Made by a program: the position numbers and the translations under genes
Source: an uncultured Subdoligranulum sp.
GTDB lineage: Bacteria > Bacillota > Clostridia > Oscillospirales > Ruminococcaceae
NCBI GenBank assembly: GCA_900545545.1
Contig: UQZO01000018.1
Coordinates: forward strand, 1 to 39,526
Direction of reading: 5' to 3'
Length of the DNA: 39,526 bases
The notes under the pieces: model-generated
The model's database searches: none
The model's input: only the letters and a program-made list of their open reading frames with translations
Told to the model about the DNA's origin: nothing
Shown here: one piece after another, positions 1-7,635 of the stretch
How the letters are laid out: each line of letters begins with the position of its first letter
Position numbering within the stretch: position 1 is the stretch's first letter

Positions 1-26
1 CAGCGTCAGATGTGTATAAGAGACAG
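1..26. other. Nextera adapter remnant (artefact)
   Basis: The first 26 bases match the 3' end of the Nextera read-1 adapter, including the 19-bp Tn5 mosaic end AGATGTGTATAAGAGACAG at 8-26. This is library sequence left on the contig. Native sequence starts at 27. Confidence 0.97.
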
Positions 27-499
27 ACCTTGTGCTCTTTGGCCGTCCAGGACGTTACCCGCAGGCGGAACACCGCCGTGGCACCCAGCATGCCCTCGCT
101 CACCGGCCAGTCCGCCCGGCGGGTATAGTGCGCCATAAGGCAGTTCAGCCCGTGCAGCCGGGCGGCGGGGTCCTGCAGAAATTCCACCGTGCCCCGGCCC
201 ATCACGCTGCGGTAAGCGTAGGTGTACTCCTCCGCTTTGGGCCCCGGCACCAGCCGGTGGCCGGTGTCCATCTCAAAGCTGACGATCTTGTTTTGGCGCA
301 GCAGCGTGATCTTTTGCCCTTCCTGGGCGCTGTGGAAGTAGAGCGTCAGCGTTTCGCCCTCCACCTCGCAGCCGAAATTCAGCGGCACGATGTAGGCGGC
401 GCCGTCCTCATCCACCAGCCCCAGGCGGCAGCAGCCGCACTCCTCCACGATCTGCCGCATGGCGGCGAAATCCGTAATTTCCCGATCTTTTCTGCGCAT
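27..499 (-). CDS. Pyridoxamine 5'-phosphate oxidase-like FMN-binding protein, 3' end missing
   Basis: The minus strand reads from ATG 499-497, preceded by an AAAGGAAG-type ribosome site at about 509-518, for 157 codons without a stop until the adapter. The product opens MRRKDREITDFAAMRQI and continues with CGCCRLGLVDEDGAAYIVPL, a first-strand pattern typical of the small split-barrel flavoproteins related to pyridoxamine 5'-phosphate oxidase. That group includes the NimA-like proteins. A later stretch, SVMGRGTVEFL, fits the second half of the barrel. NimA-like members are about 150-165 residues long, so only a few residues may be missing. Such proteins bind FMN or haem in the cytoplasm and are often annotated as 5-nitroimidazole resistance-like. 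The real substrate cannot be told from sequence. The gene is divergent from padR, with about 180 bp between the two starts. Confidence 0.8.
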
Positions 500-611
500 G
501 GTGCAAAACTTCCTTTCCGGTGCAAAACCTGCTACCACTATACCACGGCGGCCACCCGCCCCGCAAGCCGCCCGGGCAGTTGTAAAAACTTCGGCCGGGG
601 CGGCGGTTCTC

Positions 612-640
612 TTGACAGTGCATATTATTCGTTTTATAAT
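612..640 (+). promoter_or_regulatory. Consensus sigma-A promoter for the padR operon
   Basis: TTGACA at 612-617 and TATAAT at 635-640 with a 17-bp spacer: a perfect consensus match. The predicted start near 647 leaves a leader of about 33 nt before the padR GTG. PadR regulators commonly repress their own operon, so an operator probably overlaps this site, but I see no clear palindrome. Confidence 0.9.
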
Positions 641-679
641 ACAGTAAAATAAAAAACATAAGCGGGGAGGCGACCGGGT

Positions 680-985
680 GTGGGCTTTCAGATCGGTGGG
701 GCCATTTTGGACTTTGTGGTGCTGAGCATTTTGCAGCACAACGATACCTATGGCTATGAGATCACCCGGCAGGTGCGCCGGATCCTGGATGTGAGCGAGA
801 CGGCACTGTACCCGGCCCTGCGCCGGCTGGAAAAGGCCGGGATGCTGGAAATCTACGACCAGTCGTTCCAGGGGCGCAACCGGCGGTACTATCACCTGAC
901 GGAAGCAGGGGCGGAGCTGCTGGCCCGGCAGACCGCCGAATGGCAGCAGTTCAAACAGGATATGGACGGATTGTTGGAGGGATAA
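680..985 (+). CDS. PadR family transcriptional regulator
   Basis: This is a 101-residue winged-helix protein of the short PadR type. The signature runs in order: FVVLSILQHNDTYGYEITR near residues 12-30, ALYPALRRLEKAGML near 42-56 (recognition helix) and GRNRRYYHLTEAG near 65-77 (wing). The start is GTG 680 because GGGGAGG at 664-670 sits nine bases upstream; a GTG two bases earlier is out of frame. The stop is four bases before the next ATG, so the two genes form an operon. PadR genes next to DUF1700/DUF4097 proteins are a common Firmicutes arrangement in which the regulator probably senses envelope stress or a small molecule and represses the membrane protein. The ligand is unknown. Confidence 0.93.
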   Translation: MGFQIGGAILDFVVLSILQHNDTYGYEITRQVRRILDVSETALYPALRRLEKAGMLEIYDQSFQGRNRRYYHLTEAGAELLARQTAEWQQFKQDMDGLLEG

Positions 986-988
986 ATC

Positions 989-2146
989 ATGCGTACAGCG
1001 GAGGAATATTTTGCAGAGCTGGCTCGCTGCCTGCAGAGCCTGCCGGAGGCAGAGCGGGAGGAGACCCTGACCTACTATCGGGAATACGCCCAGGAGGGCG
1101 GCCTGCTGGATGCCGAGCAGCTGCGGGAACATTTCGGCCCGCCCAGCGCGCTGGCGGCGCGGATTCTGGAGGACGGGGCAGGCAAGCGCCCCACAGGGCA
1201 GGCGGCCCAGACGGCCCAGGCTGCCCCGCAGCCGCCCCGGCAGACCCACCCGCTGGTGATCGCGGTGGGGATTCTGCTGGTGGTGGCGGTGCTGGCCAGC
1301 CTGATGCTGGGATTCCTGCACGCAGAACCCGAGGCCGAAGGGCCGCTGCCCACCGCTCCCGCTGCGCCCACCGCCCCGGCGGCACCGTCGGCCGACGGGA
1401 CGGCCACCGCCGAGAACGCCGGTGCCCCGGGCCAGAGCTATGACGGCGCGGTGGAGCCTTTCACCGGGGTCGATGTGGACGTGGTGGCGGCGGATATCCG
1501 CATCGAGATCGGCAGCGGGTACGCCCTGCGCTACACCCTGCCCGACAGCGAGCGGGTGGAGCGGTGCGAGGTGAAAAACGGCACCCTGGCCCTGATTTCG
1601 AAGGATAAGAGCGATTGGCATGTGAACAACGGCATCGGGGAGGTGTGCATCACGGTACCGGCCTCCGCCGCGCTGAAAGACCTGAGCCTTTCCTGCGTGG
1701 GCGGCAGCGTTACGGTGCCGGAGATCACCTGCCAGGACCTCACCGTGGACAACACCGCCGGCAACGTGACGCTGGACTGCAAGGCCGCCGGCAACGTGAT
1801 GGTGGACAGCACCGCCGGTTCCATGCGGTTCGGCGGAAGCTGCGACCGGCTGGAAGTGGACAACACCACAGGGGACCTGATCTTTACCGGCACCGCGGAC
1901 ACCGTGGTGATGGACACCACCTCCGGGGATGTTTCGGTGAGCGGCACCGTCACCCGGGAGATCCAGGCGGACACCACCTCCGGCGATATTGCCGTCACCG
2001 CCGCCGACCCCACGGTTACCGCCGACGGCCACAGCATCCGCTGGAACGGGGAGGAGATGCCCGGGGACGAGTGGTCCCGCCAGGGCACCGGCTGCGAGGT
2101 CAAGCTGGATACCGTCTCGGGCTCCATCACGGTGGAAACGCCGTGA
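989..2146 (+). CDS. DUF1700 (HAAS)-DUF4097 membrane protein
   Basis: The product has 385 residues. Residues 1-62 (MRTAEEYFAELARCLQSLP onward) match the cytoplasmic DUF1700/HAAS helical domain. A Gln/Ala/Pro-rich linker follows, then one membrane segment at about 88-110, a Pro/Ala-rich stalk at about 112-140, and a long beta-repeat domain to the end. The C-terminal part has repeated short strands such as LTVDNTAGNVTLDCKA, LEVDNTTGDLIFTG and VVMDTTSGDVSVSG. This is the right-handed beta-solenoid look of DUF4097 'putative adhesin' proteins. The ribosome site is GGAGGG at 977-982. Proteins of this build sit in the membrane with the solenoid outside. They may help signal or tune the linked PadR regulator, but the exact role is not established. 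Confidence 0.85.
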   Translation: MRTAEEYFAELARCLQSLPEAEREETLTYYREYAQEGGLLDAEQLREHFGPPSALAARILEDGAGKRPTGQAAQTAQAAPQPPRQTHPLVIAVGILLVVAVLASLMLGFLHAEPEAEGPLPTAPAAPTAPAAPSADGTATAENAGAPGQSYDGAVEPFTGVDVDVVAADIRIEIGSGYALRYTLPDSERVERCEVKNGTLALISKDKSDWHVNNGIGEVCITVPASAALKDLSLSCVGGSVTVPEITCQDLTVDNTAGNVTLDCKAAGNVMVDSTAGSMRFGGSCDRLEVDNTTGDLIFTGTADTVVMDTTSGDVSVSGTVTREIQADTTSGDIAVTAADPTVTADGHSIRWNGEEMPGDEWSRQGTGCEVKLDTVSGSITVETP

Positions 2147-2198
2147 CCGCAAAGCCTGCCGGACTGCGGCACTCCGATACAAAATAACAGAAGTTTCC

Positions 2199-2230
2199 CC
2201 GGCCACCTCCCTGCGGAGGGGGCTGTTTTT
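2199..2230 (+). terminator. Rho-independent terminator after the DUF4097 gene
   Basis: A GC-rich stem pairs GCCACCTCC with GGAGGGGGC around a CTGC loop and is followed by a T-run at 2225-2230. It ends the padR operon transcript. Confidence 0.75.
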
Positions 2231-2240
2231 GTTCTTGCAG

Positions 2241-2264
2241 CGCCAAAAATTGGCGGGCTTTTTT
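2241..2264 (+). terminator. Second terminator hairpin
   Basis: CGCCA (2241-2245) pairs with TGGCG (2251-2255) across an AAAAT loop, followed by GG then CTTTTTT. The stem is short, so this is probably a back-up terminator to the one just upstream. Confidence 0.5.
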
Positions 2265-2494
2265 GGCCAATCTACTCCTTTACAGGGGTATGACTTCTAT
2301 GGTAGGATGTACTCATGTTGCAGGAAGAAAACCGGCGCCCAACGGGCGGCGGGACCCTTTCTGCCCGGCGCGCCGGAACCCCGGCGGCCACGGAATTTAC
2401 AAGGGTCGGGCGGCGGCGGGCCCGGCCGGAACAAAGGAGGCACCAGCATCCCTGCGCCGGATTCTACCCAAAAGGAGAAAAGAGGGCGATTTTT

Positions 2495-3520
2495 ATGAAA
2501 CGCAAATTCTGCGCGGCGGCACTGGCCGGTGCCCTGCTGCTGGGCACCCTGTCCGGCTGCAGCGGCGCTTCGTCCGACGGGCGGCAGATCATCCGCATCG
2601 GGCACAACCAGTCCACCAACCACCCCACCCACATCGCGCTGGTGGCGTTTGAGGAATTCATCGAGAGCAAACTGGGTGACAAGTACGATGTGGAAGTCTT
2701 CCCCAGTGAGCTGCTGGGCTCCCAGAACGAGATGGTCCAGCTCACCCAGACCGGCGCCATCAACTTCTGCGTGGCGTCCAACTCGCTGCTGGAAACCTTC
2801 AGCGACAACTACACCCTGTTCAACCTGCCGTACCTGTTCGCCTCCAGCGAGGCCTACCATGCGGCCATGGACGACGAGGCCATCACCGGCCCCATCTTTG
2901 AGTCCACCAAGCAGGCGGGCTTTGAGGCCGTGACCTGGCTGGATGCCGGTACCCGCAACTTCTACACCGTCAGTACCCCCATCAACACCCCGGCGGACCT
3001 GAAGGGCCTGAAGATTCGCGTCCAGCAGTCCCCCACCAACGTGCAGATGATGAACCTGCTGGGCGGCTCCGCCACCCCCATGGGCTTCGGCGATGTCTAC
3101 ACCGCCCTGCAGTCCAAGATCATCGACGGTGCCGAGAACAACGAGCTGGCCCTGACCGACAACGGCCACGGCGACGTCTGCAAATACTACTCCTACGACA
3201 TGCACCAGATGATCCCCGATATCCTCATCGGCAACCTGGCCTTCCTGGACAACCTCAGCGAGGAGGAGCGCGCCATCTTTGACGAGGGCTTCGAGCTGGT
3301 GAACCAGGTCCAGCGGGAGGAATGGCAGACCGCCGTGGAGGCCGCCAAGGAGCGCGCCGCCAACGAACAGGGCGTGCAGTTCCTCTACCCCGACACCAAG
3401 CCTTTCCAGGAGGCCTGCGCCCCCATGCACGACGAGATGCTGCAGAAATACCCCGACCTCGCGCCCATCTATGACGCGATCCAGGCGTACAATGCCCAGT
3501 ATCCGTCCACCGAATCCTGA
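2495..3520 (+). CDS. dctP: TRAP transporter substrate-binding lipoprotein, DctP family
   Basis: This is the extracytoplasmic solute-binding protein of a tripartite ATP-independent periplasmic transporter. The product has 341 residues. A lipoprotein signal ends LLGTLSGC, with Cys22 as the lipidated residue, so the protein is tethered outside the membrane. The DctP fold follows. LKGLKIRVQQSP near 169-180 carries the conserved arginine (R175) that normally salt-bridges the carboxylate of the ligand, and DGAENNELAL near 213-222 is another family signature. Start choice: ATG 2495 begins the signal peptide and has AAAGGAG at 2471-2477 and AGAGGG at 2481-2486 upstream; upstream in-frame codons give no signal. 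It lies first in a dctP-dctQ-dctM operon. The substrate is probably an organic or sugar acid, which cannot be specified. Confidence 0.92.
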   Translation: MKRKFCAAALAGALLLGTLSGCSGASSDGRQIIRIGHNQSTNHPTHIALVAFEEFIESKLGDKYDVEVFPSELLGSQNEMVQLTQTGAINFCVASNSLLETFSDNYTLFNLPYLFASSEAYHAAMDDEAITGPIFESTKQAGFEAVTWLDAGTRNFYTVSTPINTPADLKGLKIRVQQSPTNVQMMNLLGGSATPMGFGDVYTALQSKIIDGAENNELALTDNGHGDVCKYYSYDMHQMIPDILIGNLAFLDNLSEEERAIFDEGFELVNQVQREEWQTAVEAAKERAANEQGVQFLYPDTKPFQEACAPMHDEMLQKYPDLAPIYDAIQAYNAQYPSTES

Positions 3521-3535
3521 CAGGAGGTGCCACCC

Positions 3536-4027
3536 ATGAAAGCAGTTCGCAATGCGCTGACCCGCACCCTGAATGTACTGGCGGGCGTCAGCTTTATCGC
3601 CATGGTGGTGCTGACCTGCTGGCAGGTCTTTACCCGCTATGTGCTCAAAAATCCCTCCTCCTGGTCGGAGGAACTGGTCTCCTACCTGTTTGCCTGGGCC
3701 AGCCTGCTGGGTGCTTCGCTGGTCACCGGGGAGCGCGGCCATATGAACATCCCCATTCTGGTGGAAAAATGCAGCCCCCTTGTCCAGAAGATCCTGGGCA
3801 TCTTCGGGGAACTGGTGGCGTTTGCCTTCTCGGCCATCATTCTGGTGTACGGCGGCATCGCCATCACCCAGCTGGCCATGGGCCAGATGACCTCCTCCCT
3901 GGGGGTGCAGGTGGGCGTCTTCTATGTGGTCATGCCGCTGTGCGGTGTGCTGAATATGATCTACACCGTGCTGAACATTGTGGATATCTGCAAGGGCGGC
4001 ACTACGGATGAAAAGGAGGCGGCATAA
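3536..4027 (+). CDS. dctQ: TRAP transporter small permease, DctQ family
   Basis: The product is a 163-residue membrane protein with four hydrophobic segments, as usual for the DctQ subunit that joins the large channel subunit to the binding protein. Visible family features are LTCWQVFTRYVLKNPSSWSEEL near residues 24-45 and VTGERGHMNIPIL near 62-74. I use ATG 3536 rather than the GTG nine bases earlier because AGGAGGT at 3522-3528 is correctly spaced only for 3536. It sits 15 bp after dctP and 3 bp before dctM. Confidence 0.9.
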   Translation: MKAVRNALTRTLNVLAGVSFIAMVVLTCWQVFTRYVLKNPSSWSEELVSYLFAWASLLGASLVTGERGHMNIPILVEKCSPLVQKILGIFGELVAFAFSAIILVYGGIAITQLAMGQMTSSLGVQVGVFYVVMPLCGVLNMIYTVLNIVDICKGGTTDEKEAA

Positions 4028-4030
4028 GCT

Positions 4031-5332
4031 ATGGCCATCCAATCGTTACTCATCATTGTGGCCGTGCTGGCGGTGCTGCTCATCGTCGGCGTGCCCATCT
4101 CCTATTCCATCGGCATCTCGTCCCTCATCGCCATTTTGCAGACGGTGCCGCTGGAGGTTTCGGTCATCACCGGTGCCCAGCGCATCTTTGTGGGCATGAG
4201 CAAGTTCAGCCTCACGGCCATCCCCTTCTTTATCCTGGCCGGTAACCTGATGAACCAGGGCGGCATCGCCAAACGTCTGGTGAACTTCGTCATGGCTATC
4301 CTGGGCAAGATGCCCGGCGCCCTGCTGGTCACCAACGTGGGCGCCAACGCCCTCTTCGGCGCCATCTCGGGTTCCGCTTCCGCCGCCGCCGCTGCCGTGG
4401 GCAGCATGGTGGAGGAAGGCGAAAAGGAACAGGGCTACGACGAGGCCCTCTGCGCCGCCACCAACGGCGCTTCGGCTCCCTCCGGCCTGCTGATCCCTCC
4501 CTCCAACGCGCTGATTACCTACTCCCTGGCCGCAGGCGGTACCTCGGTGGCCGCCCTCTTCCTGGCCGGTTATATCCCCGGCATCATCTGGGCCGTGGCC
4601 TGCATGGTGGTGGCGGTGGTCATCGCCAAGAAAAAGGGCTACAAGGGTACCCCCGGCAAGTTTGATTGGAAAAACCTGGGCCGCGCCACCCTGGCCGCCC
4701 TGCCCTCCCTCTCGCTGATCGTCGTGGTCATCGGCGGCATCGTGGGCGGCATCTTCACCGCCACCGAAGGCTCCGCCGTGGCCGTCGTCTATGCGCTGAT
4801 CCTCGGCATCTGCTACCGCAACATCACCCTGAAATCCTTCTGGAACATCGTGGTGGAAAGCGCCAAGATGAGCGGCATGGTGGTCTTCCTCATCGGCGTG
4901 TCCAACATTCTGGGCTGGGTCATGGCCTTTACCCAGATCCCCCAGGCCATCTCCGAGGTGCTGCTGGGCGTCACCCAGAACCCCGTCATCATCCTGCTCA
5001 TCATGAACATCATCCTGCTCATCGCAGGTACCTTCATGGACGTGACTCCCGCCATCCTCATCTTTACCCCGCTGTTCCTGCCCATCGTCAAGACCTTCGG
5101 TATGGACCCCGTGCAGTTCGGCCTGATCCTGGTGTACAACCTCTGCATCGGCAACATCACCCCGCCCGTGGGCAACACGCTGTTCGTGGCCATCAAGGTA
5201 GGCCGCACCAGCCTGTCCAAGGTCATGCCGTATATGCTCATGTACTACGGCGCCATCCTGGTGGGCCTGCTGCTGGTCACCTATGTGCCGGTCATCAGCC
5301 TGGGTCTGCCCCAGCTGGCGGGACTCATCTAA
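4031..5332 (+). CDS. dctM: TRAP transporter large permease, DctM family
   Basis: The product has 433 residues and about twelve membrane segments, the usual length for DctM. It is the channel subunit that imports substrate with sodium or protons. Recognisable family stretches are FFILAGNLMNQGGIAKRLV (about 61-79), SGSASAAAAAVGSM (about 113-126), APSGLLIPPSNALITYS (about 147-163) and NITPPVGNTLFVAIKVG (about 374-390). The start ATG 4031 is three bases after the dctQ stop, with AAAAGGAGGC just inside the end of dctQ, which indicates translational coupling. A strong terminator follows at 5404-5431. Confidence 0.93.
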   Translation: MAIQSLLIIVAVLAVLLIVGVPISYSIGISSLIAILQTVPLEVSVITGAQRIFVGMSKFSLTAIPFFILAGNLMNQGGIAKRLVNFVMAILGKMPGALLVTNVGANALFGAISGSASAAAAAVGSMVEEGEKEQGYDEALCAATNGASAPSGLLIPPSNALITYSLAAGGTSVAALFLAGYIPGIIWAVACMVVAVVIAKKKGYKGTPGKFDWKNLGRATLAALPSLSLIVVVIGGIVGGIFTATEGSAVAVVYALILGICYRNITLKSFWNIVVESAKMSGMVVFLIGVSNILGWVMAFTQIPQAISEVLLGVTQNPVIILLIMNIILLIAGTFMDVTPAILIFTPLFLPIVKTFGMDPVQFGLILVYNLCIGNITPPVGNTLFVAIKVGRTSLSKVMPYMLMYYGAILVGLLLVTYVPVISLGLPQLAGLI

Positions 5333-5403
5333 CCCGCCTCAAAGAGGGCAACAGGCCCGCAGGTTGCCGCCTGACACCATTACAGATACTTTTTTCGGCT
5401 TTT

Positions 5404-5431
5404 GCCCCCGCCTGCCGGCGGGGGCTTTTTT
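5404..5431 (+). terminator. Strong terminator after dctM
   Basis: GCCCCCGCC (5404-5412) and GGCGGGGGC (5417-5425) form a perfect nine-base-pair stem with a four-base loop. Six T follow immediately at 5426-5431. Confidence 0.92.
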
Positions 5432-5505
5432 ATGGTACAATTTGCAAAAACGGTGCTTCGTTTGGCGGGTCACCGTCGTTATACCCAGTGAACGGTGGTG
5501 AAACA

Positions 5506-5991
5506 ATGGAGCAGGCGGAACTGGAAGCGCTGGTGCTGGCGCATTATGAGGAGATCTATGCCTATTGCTGGCGGCATCTGGGCCAGCGGGAACTGGCCCA
5601 GGACCTGACCCAGACGGCCTTTCTGCGCTTTTGGCAGCACCGGGACCGCTACACCCACGACGGCCGGGAGCTGAACTACCTGTACACCATCGCAGGCAAC
5701 CTCTGCAAGGACTGGTTCAAGCGCAAAAAGCCGGTGGCCATCGACGACCTGCCCGAGAACCAGCGGGACCCCGCCGTGCCCCCGCCCGACCGGGACACCG
5801 CCCTGACGGTGCGCGCCGCCCTGGCGGCCCTGCCCTTTGAGCAGCGCAACACCGTGCTGCTCTACTATGACCGGGGCTTCACCGCGCCGGAGATCGCCGC
5901 CATCACCCACACCACCGTGCCCACCGTGCGCTACCGCCTGCTGCGTGCCACCCGGCGGCTGCGCGAACTGCTGAAGGAGGAACTGCCATGA
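5506..5991 (+). CDS. ECF-type RNA polymerase sigma factor
   Basis: The product has 161 residues with the two-domain ECF layout and no region 1 or 3. Region 2 covers about 1-75 (YCWRHLGQRELAQDLTQTAF, then ELNYLYTIAGNLCKDWFKR, the helix that binds the -10 element). Region 4 covers about 105-158 (AALAALPFEQRNTVLLYYDR, then GFTAPEIAAITHTTVPTVRY, the -35 reading helix-turn-helix). ATG 5506 has GGTGGTGA upstream and begins the domain. The gene overlaps the next by four bases (ATGA at 5988-5991), so the membrane protein downstream is co-translated and is the likely partner. ECF factors usually start their own operon. I could not assign a target promoter motif with confidence. Confidence 0.9.
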   Translation: MEQAELEALVLAHYEEIYAYCWRHLGQRELAQDLTQTAFLRFWQHRDRYTHDGRELNYLYTIAGNLCKDWFKRKKPVAIDDLPENQRDPAVPPPDRDTALTVRAALAALPFEQRNTVLLYYDRGFTAPEIAAITHTTVPTVRYRLLRATRRLRELLKEELP

Positions 5992-6743
5992 AACCCCAAC
6001 CCCGTGAAACCGACTGGGCGGACCTTCTGCGCCGGCAAACCCCGCCCGCCCCCGACCCGGCGGCCGCTGCCCATACCGTGGAACTGCTGCGCACCCTGCC
6101 GCCGCCCCGGCCCACCGGCTGGGCCTTTGTGCGCACCCAGGCGGGTTTTATCCGCAAACGGATGTGGGCCTTGCAGTTCGCCGTGCTGGCGGGGGTGCTG
6201 GCCCTGGTGGCCGCCGCCGGCAGCGACGGCGTCTATGCCCTGCGGCAGTACGCCCTTTGCGCCGCCGCAGCCCCGCTGCTGCTGGTGGCCAACGTGCAGG
6301 ACCTGGCCCGGGTCTACCACAGCGGCATGCTGGAACTGGAACTGGCCACCCGCTACAGCCTGCCCCGGGTCACGGCGGCCCGGCTGCTGGTGTTCGGCCT
6401 GTGCGACGGGGTGCTGCTGGGCGTTCTCGCCGCGGTGGGGGCCGTCATCAGCCGCACCGACCTGTGGGTGGTGCTGCTCTACTGTGTAACGCCGTTCTGC
6501 TGCGTCAGCGCGGTGTGCATGGTGCTGCTGCGGCATCTGCGCCCGTCGGTGTTCAGCAAGGCCGCCCTCGCCGTGGCCGCTGCGGCCCTGGGGGTGCTGG
6601 TGCTGCCCTTCGGCTGGCTGCAAAGCCACCTTTACGGGCTGGACGCCCGGCCTTTCTGGGCCGCGGCGCTGGCAGTATCGCTGGCGGTGCTGGTGCAGCA
6701 AAGCCGCCGCCTGACCCGGGACGGCGTGCCCACGACTTTATAA
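5988..6743 (+). CDS. Polytopic membrane protein, possible anti-sigma factor
   Basis: The product has 251 residues: about 55 polar residues at the N-terminus (MKPQPRETDWADLLRRQTPP onward), then about six hydrophobic segments to near the end. The start overlaps the sigma gene (ATGA), with AAGGAGG inside its 3' end. Its position directly after an ECF sigma gene and the cytoplasmic tail followed by membrane helices suggest an anti-sigma factor. I do not see a zinc-binding ZAS motif (HxxxCxxC), and no family name is certain. An alternative is that it is an accessory membrane subunit of the ABC exporter encoded next. Confidence 0.5.
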   Translation: MKPQPRETDWADLLRRQTPPAPDPAAAAHTVELLRTLPPPRPTGWAFVRTQAGFIRKRMWALQFAVLAGVLALVAAAGSDGVYALRQYALCAAAAPLLLVANVQDLARVYHSGMLELELATRYSLPRVTAARLLVFGLCDGVLLGVLAAVGAVISRTDLWVVLLYCVTPFCCVSAVCMVLLRHLRPSVFSKAALAVAAAALGVLVLPFGWLQSHLYGLDARPFWAAALAVSLAVLVQQSRRLTRDGVPTTL

Positions 6744-6759
6744 ACAGGAGGAACATACC

Positions 6760-7635
6760 ATGCGGGAATTGCAGCTGGACCATCTGACCAAGTGCTACAA
6801 AGATTTTGCCGCCGTTAAAGATGTGACACTGACGCTGGGCGGCGGCGTCTACGGCCTGCTGGGGGCCAACGGCGCCGGGAAAACCACCCTGATGCGGATG
6901 CTCTGCGGCATTCTGGAACCCACCAAAGGCACCGTGCGCTGCGGCGGGGCGGACATCGCCCGGCTGGGGGAGGAATACCGGGCGATGCTGGGGTATCTGC
7001 CCCAGGATTTTGGCTGTTACCCCGACTTTACGGGGGCGGAGTTTCTGCGGTACATCGCGGCGCTCAAAGGCCTGACCAGGGCCGAGACCAACCGCCGCAC
7101 CGCCGAACTGCTGGACCAGGTGGGCCTGGGGGACGCCGGGCGCAAAAAGCTGCGGGCCTACTCCGGCGGTATGCGCCAGCGGCTGGGCATCGCCCAGGCC
7201 ATGCTCAACGACCCCCAGATTTTGATTCTGGACGAACCCACCGCGGGGCTGGACCCCCGGGAGCGGGTGCGGTTCCGCAACCTCATTGCGGACTACGCCA
7301 AGGGCCGCACGGTGCTGCTCTCCACCCACATCGTCTCCGACGTGGAGGCCATCGCCGATGAGATTCTGCTCATGAAACAGGGCCGCATCGAGGAGCAGGG
7401 CACCGTGCCCCAGCTGGCCGAAAACGCCCGGGGCAAGGTGTGGACGCTGCACACCGACGCCGCCACCGCCGCCAGACTGGAAGCGGTGTACACGGTGGCC
7501 AACCTGCGCCACGAGGGGGAGGGGGTAGAGCTGCGGCTCATCACCGCTGACCCGCCCGCAGGGGCGCAGCCTGCCGCGCCCACGCTGGAGGATGTGTATC
7601 TCTGGTACTTTGCCGAGGAGGAGAGGGTACAATGA
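6760..7635 (+). CDS. ABC transporter ATP-binding protein (export type)
   Basis: The product has 291 residues. Walker A is GANGAGKTT at 35-43, the Q-loop is YLPQDFGCYPD at about 79-89, the signature is YSGGMRQ at 134-140 and Walker B is ILILDEP at 154-160. The switch histidine lies in LLSTHIVSD at about 186-194. The NANGAGKT-like Walker A and the C-terminal extension fit the CcmA/DrrA/NatA-type exporter ATPases rather than importers. AGGAGG at 6745-6751 supports ATG 6760. The stop overlaps the start of the first permease (ATGA at 7632-7635). It should power the two permeases that follow. Confidence 0.92.
   Translation: MRELQLDHLTKCYKDFAAVKDVTLTLGGGVYGLLGANGAGKTTLMRMLCGILEPTKGTVRCGGADIARLGEEYRAMLGYLPQDFGCYPDFTGAEFLRYIAALKGLTRAETNRRTAELLDQVGLGDAGRKKLRAYSGGMRQRLGIAQAMLNDPQILILDEPTAGLDPRERVRFRNLIADYAKGRTVLLSTHIVSDVEAIADEILLMKQGRIEEQGTVPQLAENARGKVWTLHTDAATAARLEAVYTVANLRHEGEGVELRLITADPPAGAQPAAPTLEDVYLWYFAEEERVQ

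Larger units (their letters stand above)
2147..2494 (+). promoter_or_regulatory. Intergenic region with two terminators and the TRAP operon leader
   Basis: This 348-bp gap holds two terminator hairpins (listed separately) and then about 225 bp of GC-rich sequence ahead of dctP. A weak promoter candidate is TTTACA at 2279-2284 with TAGGAT at 2303-2308 (18-bp spacer). That would give a leader of about 180 nt. I found no recognised riboswitch fold or operator in it. Confidence 0.35.

Noticed and set aside
1..26. A Tn5-like transposon end
   Set aside because: The 19-bp mosaic end is present at both contig ends together with sequencing primer and index bases, so it comes from the library kit and not from a genomic transposon.
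2297..4042. Long open frame on the minus strand opposite dctP/dctQ
   Set aside because: High GC content keeps antisense frames open. The composition is His/Gly/Val-rich with no motif, and the plus strand carries clear TRAP genes.
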